Part shown: in pieces, positions 47,156 to 56,669 of the stretch
Layout of the letters: every line of letters begins with the position of its first letter
Numbering within the stretch: position 1 is the first letter of the stretch
Source of the DNA: Aliidiomarina sp.
GTDB lineage: Bacteria > Pseudomonadota > Gammaproteobacteria > Enterobacterales > Alteromonadaceae
Assembly (NCBI RefSeq): GCF_022565475.1
Contig: NZ_JAIUMR010000004.1
Location: 132,557-196,556, forward strand
DNA length: 64,000 nt
Reading direction: 5' to 3'
Notes under the pieces: generated by a model
Database searches by the model: none
What the model was told of the DNA's origin: nothing
The model's input: the letters and a program-made list of their open reading frames with translations, nothing else
Position numbers and translations under genes: made by a program

Positions 47156-48189
47156 TCGTCACTCAGGCGGTCAGGGTAAGCTTCAACAAACGTTTCAACC
47201 ATTTCAGTGGCTAAAGGAATTTCGTCAGCGTCAAAACAGGCGACATGAAAGAGTGCTTCACCCTCATTACTGACCGGAATATTACTGATGCCAATGACAA
47301 TGCCACTGACCGAAGAATAGACCGAGGTATGTTCGCCACCATGGGGCGGTGCGATGTGTGCAAGTAGCTGGCCACGGTTAACTTGTTGACCGAGATCGAC
47401 TTTCAAAATGACTAAGCCGTCGCCCTCGCTGCGCATCCAGACCGAGCGTTGTGAATAGACGGGTGTAACTTTCTTGCGCGTGCGTCGGCCTTTCATCATT
47501 TTTAGCATTTTCATCACGTTGGTCACACCGTTCACACCCGCTTTAATCGAGGCGTAATCAAACCGCAGTGCTTCACCGGCCTCATACAGAATAAGCGGAA
47601 TACCAAGTTCGCTGGCGGTTGAACGCAAGGAGCCATCCCGATCTTTCGAATTCATAATCACCGGGCAGTTAAATGCAGCCGCCATCGATTTTGCTTCGTC
47701 ATTATCAAAATTCACTCGAATTTGCGGCAAGTTGCTGCGGTGAACGGCACCCGTGTGCAGGTCGATAATGTGGGTTGCACGTTCGACTAATTGGGTGCGA
47801 AAGAGAAATGCTAGACGACTTCCAAGAGCGCCGCGTTCAGAGCCCGGAAAACAGCGATTAAGGTCGCGCCGGTCGGGTAAGTAGCGAGTTTGTTGAATAA
47901 AGCCAAACATGTTGACCACGGGCACGACCAGTAACGTCCCGGTCAGCTCTTTCGGATCGATAAGTTGTATCAGACGTCGGCAGATTTCAATGCCATTGAG
48001 TTCGTCGCCGTGAATGGCTGCGCAAACCAGAAGTACGGGTCCGGGCTTAGTGCCATGGAGTACTTCAACATGCAAGTCGAGGGGCGTGTCTGAATAAAGT
48101 CGAGCAGCAGGAAGTAAGACCCGCTCTTGGGTACCAGGAGCGATTTGAATATCGCCCAACTGAAATGGCTGACTGCGTTTACGCGCCAT
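47152..48189 (-). CDS. M14-clan succinylglutamate desuccinylase/aspartoacylase-like metalloenzyme
   Basis: 345 residues. The zinc-binding HGDELNGIE (His, Glu) and DLHTG (His) are present, as is RDLNRCFPG and the catalytic Glu in LYEAGE. The last ~100 residues form a barrel-sandwich-like domain (LGQQVNRGQLLAH ... SVSGIVIGI). The AstE/AspA families cleave N-acyl amino acids, but no arginine-catabolism genes are nearby; instead it sits between rimK and rsmC. By analogy with M14 carboxypeptidases that reverse glutamylation by ATP-grasp ligases in eukaryotes, it is a candidate eraser of RimK-added glutamate. That is inference. Confidence 0.82.
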   Translation of the reverse strand: MARKRSQPFQLGDIQIAPGTQERVLLPAARLYSDTPLDLHVEVLHGTKPGPVLLVCAAIHGDELNGIEICRRLIQLIDPKELTGTLLVVPVVNMFGFIQQTRYLPDRRDLNRCFPGSERGALGSRLAFLFRTQLVERATHIIDLHTGAVHRSNLPQIRVNFDNDEAKSMAAAFNCPVIMNSKDRDGSLRSTASELGIPLILYEAGEALRFDYASIKAGVNGVTNVMKMLKMMKGRRTRKKVTPVYSQRSVWMRSEGDGLVILKVDLGQQVNRGQLLAHIAPPHGGEHTSVYSSVSGIVIGISNIPVSNEGEALFHVACFDADEIPLATEMVETFVEAYPDRLSDE

Positions 48190-48224
48190 GTCATCAATCC
48201 TCTAAAGAACGACTTTGGGGCGGC

Positions 48225-49130
48225 TTAGCCGCGCCCCTTGGTGCGTGTTTTGTGTTGTTTAGCGTTCTTTTCGATGAACGTAATAATTTGCGTAGCAACG
48301 TCTTTGTCCGTTGCACTCTCAATGCCTTCGAGTCCGGGAGACGAGTTAACTTCCATCACCAGAGGACCGTGATTGGACCTTAAGAGATCGACACCGGCAA
48401 CGTTGAGCCCCATTGTTTTCGCTGCTTTAACCGCAGTTGAACGCTCCGCAGGGCTAAGTTTGACTAACGTCGCACTACCACCGCGATGTAAGTTGGAACG
48501 AAACTCACCCGGTTTGGCTTGGCGCTTCATCGCGGCAATGACTTTGTCACCAATCACGAAGCAGCGTATATCAGCACCGCCTGCTTCTTTAATATATTCT
48601 TGCACCATGAAATGAGCATTTAAGCCCATAAATGCTTCGATCACGCTTTCTGCTGCTTTGCGCGTTTCGGCGAGAACCACACCGATGCCTTGCGTGCCTT
48701 CCAACAATTTAATCACTAATGGCGCACCACCGACCATGTCGATCAGATCGGGAATGTCTGAGGGTTTACTGGCAAAACCTGTCACCGGCAAACCAATGCC
48801 TTTGCGCGAAAGTAATTGCAGTGAGCGCAGTTTGTCGCGACTACGACTGATCGCAACCGATTCATTCAGTGGATAGGTGCCCATCATTTCGAACTGACGT
48901 AATACTGCAGTTCCATAAAAGGTGACAGAAGCACCAATGCGTGGGATCACCGCATCGAATTGCGGTAATTCAACGCCACGCATATGAATTTCTGGCTCTT
49001 TAGCGTTAATGTTCATGTAACAACGCAATGGATCGAGGACATGCATTTCATGCCCGCGCTCTTCACCTACTTCAATAAGTCGACGCGTTGAATAGAGATG
49101 TTTATTGCGGGAAAGAATCGCAATTCTCAT
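48225..49130 (-). CDS. rimK: Ribosomal protein S6--L-glutamate ligase RimK
   Basis: This ATP-grasp ligase adds glutamate residues to the C-terminus of ribosomal protein S6. Its 301 residues match E. coli RimK (300). The N-terminus [18 protein letters not shown], the ATP-binding loop [14 protein letters not shown], and the metal-binding [14 protein letters not shown] are all present. It overlaps rimB by 4 bases (ATGA) and is followed 35 bases later by the M14-like gene. In Pseudomonas, RimK activity is modulated by a protease (RimB) and a c-di-GMP phosphodiesterase (RimA). Confidence 0.95.
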   Translation of the reverse strand: MRIAILSRNKHLYSTRRLIEVGEERGHEMHVLDPLRCYMNINAKEPEIHMRGVELPQFDAVIPRIGASVTFYGTAVLRQFEMMGTYPLNESVAISRSRDKLRSLQLLSRKGIGLPVTGFASKPSDIPDLIDMVGGAPLVIKLLEGTQGIGVVLAETRKAAESVIEAFMGLNAHFMVQEYIKEAGGADIRCFVIGDKVIAAMKRQAKPGEFRSNLHRGGSATLVKLSPAERSTAVKAAKTMGLNVAGVDLLRSNHGPLVMEVNSSPGLEGIESATDKDVATQIITFIEKNAKQHKTRTKGRG

Positions 49131-49594
49131 GCTGGAAGTCCTTGTAAATATGAAGCCTGTGGATTAACAAGAAATCGCCCATTCAATGCCTGACGACCGA
49201 GTAGCATCCGAAATTTCATTGTATCACGGTTTGTTAATGTCAGTTCAGCTGGGAATGATTGTTGGGTGTCGCCTTGGCCTATTACGACTAAGGTGCGAAT
49301 AACATAGCGCATTTCCTTATGGCCGCCAGAGTCGGTGACCTGCCTTTGTTCCAGGATCGGTGCCTCACAGACTTGTTCGGTTAAGTCGTTTTGAATTGGG
49401 TGCATCCAAATCCGCAACCACCCTTGACCGTCACGTTCGAACGGTTCGAGCTTAAACGCATGCAAGCAGGATGTCCGCGCACCGGTATCGACCTTGGCTT
49501 TGATTTTACTAATCCCTAACTCGGGTAACGCCAGCCATTCTCTCCAACCAGTGACCTGATAGGATTTACCAATGTGTTGAACCGTTGTTGCCAC
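49127..49594 (-). CDS. rimB: Retropepsin-like aspartic protease RimB-like (annotated in databases as ATP-dependent zinc protease family)
   Basis: 155 residues. The aspartic-protease motif [13 protein letters not shown] and the flap-distal [15 protein letters not shown] match the RimB/retropepsin-like family. The ATG at 49600 has AAGGA directly against it, too close for a ribosome site; the GTG two codons later (49594) has proper spacing (6 nt) and is preferred. It is the first gene of the minus-strand operon and translationally coupled to rimK. Confidence 0.85.
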   Translation of the reverse strand: MATTVQHIGKSYQVTGWREWLALPELGISKIKAKVDTGARTSCLHAFKLEPFERDGQGWLRIWMHPIQNDLTEQVCEAPILEQRQVTDSGGHKEMRYVIRTLVVIGQGDTQQSFPAELTLTNRDTMKFRMLLGRQALNGRFLVNPQASYLQGLPA

Positions 49595-49869
49595 AGCCAT
49601 TCCTTATTTATTTTATGCGTCAAAATGAATGATTTAGAGAAAGTAGTCGCTAAAATTTACATTGTCATGATTACAAAAGTGAACTAATTTGTGCATAGTA
49701 AAGTAACATTCTTCAGAAATTCGGTACTCTGTCAGACACATCCGCAGAATTTGTTATTTGCTTCGTGTGACTCGCTCATGAAACAAAGTCTGCGCTATCG
49801 GTGAATAATCTGCAAATTATATCGTGTCCGTCTTGGATTGCAGAACCAAAAATTTTACAAGGAACACAT

Positions 49870-50607
49870 ATGGCGACCTGCAATAGCTGCAGTTGTTACA
49901 AAGGTTTAGAGTTTGGCATTCAAATGGCGTTTCAACCGATTGTTGATATCACAAAACGTACAGTTTATGCGCAAGAAGCCTTAGTTCGTGGCGCTCAAGG
50001 GCAGGGGGCTGGTGAAGTGTTGGCGCAAATCACCTCCGACAATATTTATTCCTTCGACCAAACCTGTCGCATGACAGCAATTGAGAGTGCTGCGGCGTTG
50101 TCGATGCAGTCAAAACTCAGCATTAATTTCATGCCCAATGCGATTTATGAACCGGAAACCTGTTTAGAACGAACACTAAAGACTGCGCGCAAGGTGAATT
50201 TCCCTCACCAGAATATTATTTTTGAAGTCACCGAACATGAGAAGATCGAAAATCATGATCTGTTGGTGGAGGTGTTTGAAACCTATAAAAAACATGGTTT
50301 TCTCACTGCGATCGACGATTTCGGTGAAGGCTTTGCGGGTTTGAACTTACTTGCTGATTTCCAACCTGACTTGATCAAGCTCGACATGCAGCTGATTCGC
50401 AATTTGCATGAGCGGCGCGTCAGTCGCGTGATTATTAAAGGTATTTTGGCCGTTGCTGAAGAGCTCGATATTACGGTGATTGCCGAAGGCATTGAAGTGG
50501 AAGACGAAATGAAAGCACTGCAAGACTTAGGAATTGAGCTGATGCAGGGCTATTATTTTGCCAAACCGCACATCAACACGCTCACTGACCCGTTCAATCG
50601 GACTTGA
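49870..50607 (+). CDS. EAL-domain c-di-GMP phosphodiesterase with N-terminal Cys cluster
   Basis: The frame opens at a GTG (49801), but the ATG at 49870 follows CAAGGAAC and is chosen (245 residues). The protein is a bare EAL domain with catalytic residues intact: QEALVRG, the Asn in NFMPNAIY, FEVTEHE, AIDDFGEG, DLIKLD and VIAEGIE. It should hydrolyse c-di-GMP. The N-terminus carries CNSCSC (residues 4-9), a possible metal or redox site. It diverges from rimB across a 275-base spacer, so it could be the RimA counterpart, though not in the operon. The last 14 bases overlap the convergent DUF2982 gene. Confidence 0.86.
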   Translation: MATCNSCSCYKGLEFGIQMAFQPIVDITKRTVYAQEALVRGAQGQGAGEVLAQITSDNIYSFDQTCRMTAIESAAALSMQSKLSINFMPNAIYEPETCLERTLKTARKVNFPHQNIIFEVTEHEKIENHDLLVEVFETYKKHGFLTAIDDFGEGFAGLNLLADFQPDLIKLDMQLIRNLHERRVSRVIIKGILAVAEELDITVIAEGIEVEDEMKALQDLGIELMQGYYFAKPHINTLTDPFNRT

Positions 50608-51280
50608 GGTGTTGAGCCCGCGTGTCACGCAGTGATCGCAGCAAGCTAACAAATTCCGCAGCCGGGCGGTCAAATGCGTTTTCGCTGACCAATAAGTCGT
50701 ATCCGAGCAACTCACGTAGTTGCTCCATACGCCAACAAAACGCGGCTTTAACCCCTTCGTAGGTAACCCCCTCACTACTTTTATATTTAAGTGGTACATC
50801 AAAGTAATGCGCATAATCACGCTCGTCTGGCTTGTGGTAGCGCAACGCCAGTACGAGCACATTGCGCTGTTCAAGCATCAGGTGTACCGCCATACGCTGC
50901 GAAATGTTTTCGAGAAATTCATGGTAGCTATGTATTCGAAAACCCACATACGGCATGTCGCGCAGTTCCAAAAAATGCTGCAGGCGAGGTTGGTCAAAGC
51001 GCAGAATATTGTCCCAGTTAAGTTGCCAATGGCCCTTGCGATGATAATAGGCGATCGCCTGAGGCGTGAAGACAAAGGTCGCGTCGGGTTCGAGTACCTT
51101 GGCGACACCAATGGCGCTGAGGACGATGGCCAGACTGGTTGCTACTATAAGTACGGCCAAAGGGAGTGGTTGAGCAAAATTCCAAATCAGTAAACATGCA
51201 ACCAGCGCGACGCCGGACAAGGTTAAGACTTGCCCATGCCGCTTACTACTTGGCCGAATCGTGATTTGAGTTGTTTTCAT
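50594..51280 (-). CDS. DUF2982-like membrane protein
   Basis: 228 residues with two adjacent N-terminal helices (about 19-35 and 40-60) and a cytoplasmic domain of about 160 residues. The overall pattern (FTPQAIAYYHRKGHWQLNW, then IRFDQP-like segment) recalls DUF2982 proteins of marine gammaproteobacteria; I hold this at moderate confidence. Function is unknown. It lies 10 bases downstream of mutH on the same strand, so the two are probably co-transcribed. Confidence 0.65.
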   Translation of the reverse strand: MKTTQITIRPSSKRHGQVLTLSGVALVACLLIWNFAQPLPLAVLIVATSLAIVLSAIGVAKVLEPDATFVFTPQAIAYYHRKGHWQLNWDNILRFDQPRLQHFLELRDMPYVGFRIHSYHEFLENISQRMAVHLMLEQRNVLVLALRYHKPDERDYAHYFDVPLKYKSSEGVTYEGVKAAFCWRMEQLRELLGYDLLVSENAFDRPAAEFVSLLRSLRDTRAQHLKSD

Positions 51281-51290
51281 GGTGATGCAT

Positions 51291-52007
51291 TCAACCTTGC
51301 CGTTCTTGCAAGCGCTGAGCTAGACCTTGCAAAAGCACTGCTTGCGTGAATTCCTTGCGTAAATAGTAACCTCTTGGTCTTGTTTGAATGCGCTCGCCGT
51401 TCGGTCCAATTGCTGCAGTTAATTTCGAACCATCCGCTGCTTTCGGTCTTAATTGCAGTGCTGTACCAAATCGGGCAGTGAGTGATTCGACGTGGCCGAG
51501 GATGATCTGCTCGGTGATTTCTTCCCAATCTTGGCGTAATTGCTGCTCTTGTTGCGGACTCGGTTGCCAGAGAATGGGTACACCCACTGTGCGCTCTGCG
51601 ATTGGAATTCCACGACGTCCGTCAATGGGAATCCACAGCACCAGTTTCAATTTATTACAGACGTTACTTTGTTCCCATTGAACTTGATGCAAACCAAGTA
51701 GCGGCGTGATGCACACGTATGTGGTTTCCAATGGTTTTGCATCGGGGGAAACTGGAATGGTCTTTAATTCCACACCGATCTCAGGAAAGTCTTGCTGTTG
51801 TTTCGAACCCGCCGTGGCACCGAGAAATTGCTCAATTAACTGCCCAGTCCAGCCTTTTGCATGACGCAAAGAGGTCGGAACCGCCACACCAGCGGCGGCT
51901 GCGAGCTCGGCAAATGATTTACCGGTTAATTGGTCTGCTCGAGCCAGCAACTCCGTAATAGAAGCTGGCGGCGTGGTTGCTCGATGAAGTGGAGTGACTG
52001 ACAACAC
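51291..52007 (-). CDS. mutH: DNA mismatch repair endonuclease MutH
   Basis: This protein nicks the unmethylated strand at hemimethylated GATC sites. The open frame runs from 52217, but its first 70 codons are not MutH-like; a GTG at 52007 with TGAGGCG upstream gives 238 residues (E. coli 229). Catalytic residues lie in FPEIGVELKTIPV (D/E-x-K core), with GWTGQLIEQFLGATAGSK, LWIPIDGRRGIPIAERTVG and the ending GYYLRKEFT as family marks. Its presence implies Dam-directed mismatch repair. The gene is divergent from rppH. Confidence 0.94.
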   Translation of the reverse strand: MLSVTPLHRATTPPASITELLARADQLTGKSFAELAAAAGVAVPTSLRHAKGWTGQLIEQFLGATAGSKQQQDFPEIGVELKTIPVSPDAKPLETTYVCITPLLGLHQVQWEQSNVCNKLKLVLWIPIDGRRGIPIAERTVGVPILWQPSPQQEQQLRQDWEEITEQIILGHVESLTARFGTALQLRPKAADGSKLTAAIGPNGERIQTRPRGYYLRKEFTQAVLLQGLAQRLQERQG

Positions 52008-52179
52008 AAACGCCTCATTTTGACTAAGTTTGTTTATGGTAGGGCGAAGAAGGGGCGCAAGCAAGACTCGGAAGCAATTTACGGACGGCTTCGCATGGTA
52101 TGAACAGCAAGAAGATATTTGCCGCGGACGTCGCTTTGTGGTCAAATCAAATGAATGAAAGATATGAGAGGATGCTCGC

Positions 52180-52695
52180 GTGATTGATGCCGAAGGATAT
52201 CGGTCGAATGTCGGCATAGTGATTTGTAACGAGCATGGGCAAGTATTTTGGGCACGACGTTTTGGTCAACAAAGCTGGCAATTCCCACAAGGCGGAATTG
52301 ATGATGGCGAGACCCCGGAACAGGCGATGTTTCGCGAGCTTTACGAAGAAGTTGGACTCAAGCCGCATCAAGTAGAGCTCATCTATACGAGTCGCACTTG
52401 GTACCGTTATCGACTTCCCAAACGTTTGGTGCGCAAAGGTTCACGACCCTTGTGTATCGGCCAAAAGCAAAAGTGGTTTCTATTGAAGCTTACCTGCGAT
52501 GAGGCCGATGTGGACGTGTTGCAGTCCGGTCATCCGGAGTTTGATGGCTGGCGCTGGGTCAGTTACTGGTATCCCGTGCGACAAGTGGTTGCTTTTAAAC
52601 GTGATGTTTATCGTCGCGTGATGAAAGAGTTTGCCCATGTTGCGATGCCGTTCAAGAACAAATCCCGTCCGAAACGACAGAAACGAAAACGATAA
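52180..52695 (+). CDS. rppH: RNA pyrophosphohydrolase RppH
   Basis: This Nudix enzyme removes pyrophosphate from the 5' end of mRNA and triggers decay. The GTG start after GAGAGGA gives [20 protein letters not shown], the usual N-terminus. The Nudix box begins [20 protein letters not shown] (about residues 37-60). The C-terminus is Arg/Lys-rich. Its length of 171 residues is typical. It sits 2 bases before ptsP, the conserved gammaproteobacterial order. Confidence 0.95.
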   Translation: MIDAEGYRSNVGIVICNEHGQVFWARRFGQQSWQFPQGGIDDGETPEQAMFRELYEEVGLKPHQVELIYTSRTWYRYRLPKRLVRKGSRPLCIGQKQKWFLLKLTCDEADVDVLQSGHPEFDGWRWVSYWYPVRQVVAFKRDVYRRVMKEFAHVAMPFKNKSRPKRQKRKR

Positions 52696-52697
52696 AC

Positions 52698-54971
52698 ATG
52701 CTTACTTTATTGCAGCGAATTGTAGAGGCCGTCAACCAAGCGCCGGATTTAGATTCGGCGCTGCGCACCATTGTGGAACGGGCTCGAGCTGCATTAGGGA
52801 GTGATGTATGTTCGGTCTATTTGGCCGATCACGATGCCGAACAATTCGTCCTCATGGCGACCGAAGGCTTGGTTTTACAGGAACATGAGCGCGTTGCCTT
52901 AAACTTTGGCGAAGGTTTAATCAGCTTAGCTGCGCAACGCGAAGAACCGCTCAATATTGCTAATGCTACCGAGCACCCCAATTACAAATTTGTCGAATCG
53001 GTCGGTGAAGAAGCCTTTAAAGCGATGTTGGTTGCGCCAATCATTCACCAGCGTAAAGTCCTCGGTGTGCTAGCTGCGCAACAACAAAAGGCGCGGGCAT
53101 TTTCTGCTGAAGAAGAAGCATTCGTTGTCACGCTTGCCGCACAGTTAGCGACGGTGATCGCGCACGCTGAAGCGCGCGGGTTGGTAAGTGGTCACTATTC
53201 ACCTTGGCTCCGTAATCTGAGAGCTCTGGCAGCTGCTCCAGGGGTGGCCATTGGTCAGGCATTTATTGGCCGACCGGCTGCCACGTTGAGTGCTGTGGTT
53301 CCGCGTAAAACCGATTATCCATGGCGTGAAATTCATAAATTTCGTAAAGCAGTCATGCAAACACGTATGCAATTACGTGAGCTCGCCGAACAAGTTGCGG
53401 AATACGTCGCCGAAGATACGTTAGCGATTTTTGACGTATACCAGAGCATGTTGGACGCTGCCAGTCTGGGAGATGCGGTCGAAGCAAAAATTAAAGAGGG
53501 CTGGATGGCCCAAACTGCCGTAAAAATGGCGGTTGATGGATTTGTTGCTCAATTTGAAGAACTCGATGACTCTTATTTGCGTGAACGTGCCGTCGATATT
53601 CGTGACTTGGGTCAACGGATTTTGTCATTTTTGCAGGATAAGTCGGAGCAGAGCCATGTCTTCCCCGACATGTGTATTTTAATTGCAGAAGAAGTCACCG
53701 CGAGTATGCTCGCCGGTGTACCTCGTGACAAGCTGCAAGGATTGGTTTCGCTAAATGGCTCAGCGAACTCGCATGCCGCGATCATGGCGAGAAGCATGGG
53801 TATTCCTGCCGTATTTGGCGTTAGTGACGTCCCATTAGCCTATTTGTCCGACCAACACTTAATCGTCGACGGCTATAGTGGTGACATTTTCGTCAACCCA
53901 CCGGCACAACTGATTCAAGAGTACGAAATCCTCCGCGATGAAGAGCGCGAATTAACCGACCTCGTCAGTGCGAATCGCGATTATCCAGCACAAACTGAAG
54001 ATGGCCTGCCGATTTCCTTGCAAATTAATGCTGGGCTGAATGTCGATCATCACTATGACAACATTGGGCCATTTGAAGGCATTGGACTCTACCGCACAGA
54101 AATCCCGTTTATGATGCGGGAGCGTTTTCCGACCGAGAAAGAGCAATACCAACTTTATAAACAAATTCTCAAAGGCTGCCGCGATAAACCAGTCATCATG
54201 CGCACACTGGATGTGGGCGGCGACAAGCCATTGCCGTATTTTCCGATTCAGGAGGAGAACCCATTCTTGGGCTGGCGTGGGATCCGCATGACGCTGGATC
54301 ACCCAGAAATTTTCTTAGTCCAAATTCGGGCGATGTTGCGCGCGAATGTCGGCTTACATAATTTGCAAATCTTGTTGCCGATGATTAGCACCGTGGATGA
54401 AGTCGAAGAGTCAATTCGCTTAATTAACCAAGCTTATTTTGAAGTTCGCAACGAGCTATTACCGAATAATCCTGCACTCGATTTTAAGCGGCCGTTGGTC
54501 GGTGTCATGATTGAAGTGCCGGCATTGCTGTATCAACTCGATGCGATTGCTCCTAAAGTCGACTTCTTTTCGGTCGGAACGAATGACTTAACGCAGTATT
54601 TATTGGCGGTTGATCGGAATAACCCGCGGGTTGCGAATCTCTACGACTCCTTTAACCCTGGGTTACTTCACGCACTGCAACATGTGGTCAATCGCTGCAA
54701 TGAATTGCGCAAACCGGTGAGTGTCTGTGGCGAAATGGCCGGCGATCCGGGCGGTGCACTGTTGTTAGTTGCGATGGGGTACCGTTCTTTGTCGATGAGC
54801 ACGCACAACTTAGATAAAGTCCGTTGGATTTTGCGTCACCTCGATAGCAAAATGTTGCAGGTCTTGTTGACTCAGGTCATGAGCGCAACACATCCCGATC
54901 AGGTTCGTCGGTTAGTTCGAATTAAATTAGAGGCATTAGGTTTAGGTGGTTTTGTCCGGGCGGGCAAATAA
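52698..54971 (+). CDS. ptsP: PEP--protein phosphotransferase PtsP (Enzyme I-Ntr)
   Basis: First enzyme of the nitrogen PTS, moving phosphate from PEP to NPr. The N-terminal GAF domain (about 1-160) is followed by the EI N-domain with the phosphorylated His359 in NGSANSHAAIMARS, then the PEP-binding barrel with GLYRTEIPFM, DVGGDKPLPYF, GWRGIRMTLDHP and SVGTNDLTQYLLAVDRNN, and Cys in PVSVCGEMAGDP. 757 residues, as expected. It lies between rppH and the TauE/SafE gene with 2-base gaps on each side. Confidence 0.96.
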   Translation: MLTLLQRIVEAVNQAPDLDSALRTIVERARAALGSDVCSVYLADHDAEQFVLMATEGLVLQEHERVALNFGEGLISLAAQREEPLNIANATEHPNYKFVESVGEEAFKAMLVAPIIHQRKVLGVLAAQQQKARAFSAEEEAFVVTLAAQLATVIAHAEARGLVSGHYSPWLRNLRALAAAPGVAIGQAFIGRPAATLSAVVPRKTDYPWREIHKFRKAVMQTRMQLRELAEQVAEYVAEDTLAIFDVYQSMLDAASLGDAVEAKIKEGWMAQTAVKMAVDGFVAQFEELDDSYLRERAVDIRDLGQRILSFLQDKSEQSHVFPDMCILIAEEVTASMLAGVPRDKLQGLVSLNGSANSHAAIMARSMGIPAVFGVSDVPLAYLSDQHLIVDGYSGDIFVNPPAQLIQEYEILRDEERELTDLVSANRDYPAQTEDGLPISLQINAGLNVDHHYDNIGPFEGIGLYRTEIPFMMRERFPTEKEQYQLYKQILKGCRDKPVIMRTLDVGGDKPLPYFPIQEENPFLGWRGIRMTLDHPEIFLVQIRAMLRANVGLHNLQILLPMISTVDEVEESIRLINQAYFEVRNELLPNNPALDFKRPLVGVMIEVPALLYQLDAIAPKVDFFSVGTNDLTQYLLAVDRNNPRVANLYDSFNPGLLHALQHVVNRCNELRKPVSVCGEMAGDPGGALLLVAMGYRSLSMSTHNLDKVRWILRHLDSKMLQVLLTQVMSATHPDQVRRLVRIKLEALGLGGFVRAGK

Positions 54972-54973
54972 TT

Positions 54974-55768
54974 ATGCTCTTCAGCTTGCTAGTCTGTTTG
55001 CTTGGGGGTATTGCTGGCGGTTTGTTATCCGGCATGTTGGGCATCGGCGGTGGCATACTTATGGTGCCACTGCTGATTTACTTATTGCCGATCATGGGTA
55101 TGCCCACCGCAATCGTCGTTCCGACCGCGATTGGAACAAGCCTAGCAACGATTATGCTCACCACATTGTCGGGTGCTCGAGCGCACGCTAAACGCGGCTA
55201 TGTCGAGTGGTCATGGGTAAGACTCATCGCACCGGCGATGGTCATTGGTGGCTTTCTTGGTGGGGCTCTAGGGGCGCGTATTTCGCCAGAGTTGTTGCAG
55301 CGGATTTTTGCATTTGTTTTGTTACTGCTGGCGCTACAGATGCTTTGGAAAAAGCGGCCACAGGCACAAGACCGGAACCACAATCCAACCGTTGTTCGCG
55401 CAACAGGCGTTGGCATCGGTGCCATTGCCGCCTTAGTGGGTATCGGAGGCGGCGCTTTGCTGGTGCCGTTGTTGCACTTTTATCAGGTCGCCATGCGCAA
55501 TGCGGTAGCGATTGCAGCGGTTTGCAGCGTCGTATTAGCCGCGGTAGGTACTTTTAGTTATATGTTTTTAGCACCCACGGTAAGCCATGCGGATATTCCA
55601 GGCCTAGTCGGTTATGTTTATTTGCCAGCGTGGCTGGCCATCGCCGCGACGTCGGTCATTTTTGCTCGAGTCGGTGCAGCGATTGCCCATCGCTTGCCGG
55701 TTCGCTACTTGCAGCGCGCATTTGCAGTGCTTTTAGTGTCGGTTTCGGTGCATCTATTGCTGACGTAA
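54974..55768 (+). CDS. TauE/SafE-family membrane transporter
   Basis: 264 residues with about eight helices in two homologous halves; each half opens with a GxGGG-type motif (GMLGIGGGILMVPLL and LVGIGGGALLVPLL). The family includes sulfite and organosulfur exporters. It lies 2 bases after ptsP and upstream of lgt, a common context in this order. The substrate cannot be told from sequence. Confidence 0.85.
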   Translation: MLFSLLVCLLGGIAGGLLSGMLGIGGGILMVPLLIYLLPIMGMPTAIVVPTAIGTSLATIMLTTLSGARAHAKRGYVEWSWVRLIAPAMVIGGFLGGALGARISPELLQRIFAFVLLLLALQMLWKKRPQAQDRNHNPTVVRATGVGIGAIAALVGIGGGALLVPLLHFYQVAMRNAVAIAAVCSVVLAAVGTFSYMFLAPTVSHADIPGLVGYVYLPAWLAIAATSVIFARVGAAIAHRLPVRYLQRAFAVLLVSVSVHLLLT

Positions 55769-55807
55769 GCAGATCGACGAAACCTGAAGTTGTTGAAAGG
55801 AATTTCC

Positions 55808-56659
55808 ATGTCACAGCAGCATTTACAATTTCCCGCTTGGGACCCTATCGCGTTTTCCTTGGGGCCAGTGAGCTTACATTGGTACGGCCTGATGTATTTG
55901 GTCGGTGCCGGCTTCGCCTATTGGTGGGGCAATAAACAAGCCGATCGTGATCCGAATTGGAGTCGTGAGGCTTGGCAAGATCTCCTATTTTGGGGTTTCT
56001 TGGCGCTGATTATCGGTGGACGGCTCGGCTATATTTTCTTTTATAATTTTGAACGGTTTCTCGGCGATCCACTCTATATTTTTCGTTTCTCTGAAGGCGG
56101 CATGTCCTTTCATGGCGGCCTCATTGGTGTGCTAGTTGCGTTGTTAATTTTTGCTCGGCGGACCAACCGTTCGCTGATGAGCGTGGGCGATTTTGTCGCG
56201 CCCTTAGTCCCGGTTGGACTGGGCGCGGGACGAATTGGTAACTTTATCAATGGAGAGTTGTGGGGGCGGGTTACCGATGTACCGTGGGGCATGGTCTTTC
56301 CGGCACAAGCGGCAGGTGACCTACCGCGTCACCCGTCACAGCTGTACCAAGCGTTTGCTGAAGGTCTGTTACTGTTCCTGCTGTTGTATTGGTTTAGTCG
56401 CAAACCGCGGCCGGTCGGTGCGATAGGCGGCTTGTTCTTACTCGGTTACGGTGTCGCTCGTTTTGTGATTGAATATTTCCGCGAACCGGACGCTCATCTT
56501 GGTATACTCGGACTATTCAGCATGGGGCAATGGCTGTCGCTACCCATGGTGATCGCTGGTGCGGCCATTATGTGGCTAGCGTACCAAGGAAAGTTTGGTG
56601 GCTTGCCTGCAACAACAAAAACAGCCAATAAAAACAAACCGCAAAAGAAATCTCGATAG
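55808..56659 (+). CDS. lgt: Prolipoprotein diacylglyceryl transferase
   Basis: This integral membrane enzyme attaches diacylglycerol to the lipobox Cys of prolipoproteins. The ATG at 55808 after AAAGGAA is preferred to the one at 55790. Signature residues lie in [11 protein letters not shown] and [15 protein letters not shown]; about seven helices are visible. 283 residues with a basic C-terminal tail. It supplies substrates' maturation for lipoproteins in the window (8250-8909, 11977-13089). It precedes thyA by 10 bases, as in E. coli. Confidence 0.95.
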   Translation: MSQQHLQFPAWDPIAFSLGPVSLHWYGLMYLVGAGFAYWWGNKQADRDPNWSREAWQDLLFWGFLALIIGGRLGYIFFYNFERFLGDPLYIFRFSEGGMSFHGGLIGVLVALLIFARRTNRSLMSVGDFVAPLVPVGLGAGRIGNFINGELWGRVTDVPWGMVFPAQAAGDLPRHPSQLYQAFAEGLLLFLLLYWFSRKPRPVGAIGGLFLLGYGVARFVIEYFREPDAHLGILGLFSMGQWLSLPMVIAGAAIMWLAYQGKFGGLPATTKTANKNKPQKKSR

Positions 56660-56669
56660 GAGCGCAAGC

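Noticed and set aside
52008..52217. 70-codon N-terminal extension of mutH
   Set aside because: MutH homology begins after the GTG at 52007, which has a Shine-Dalgarno; the upstream codons look non-coding and overlap the rppH promoter/start region.
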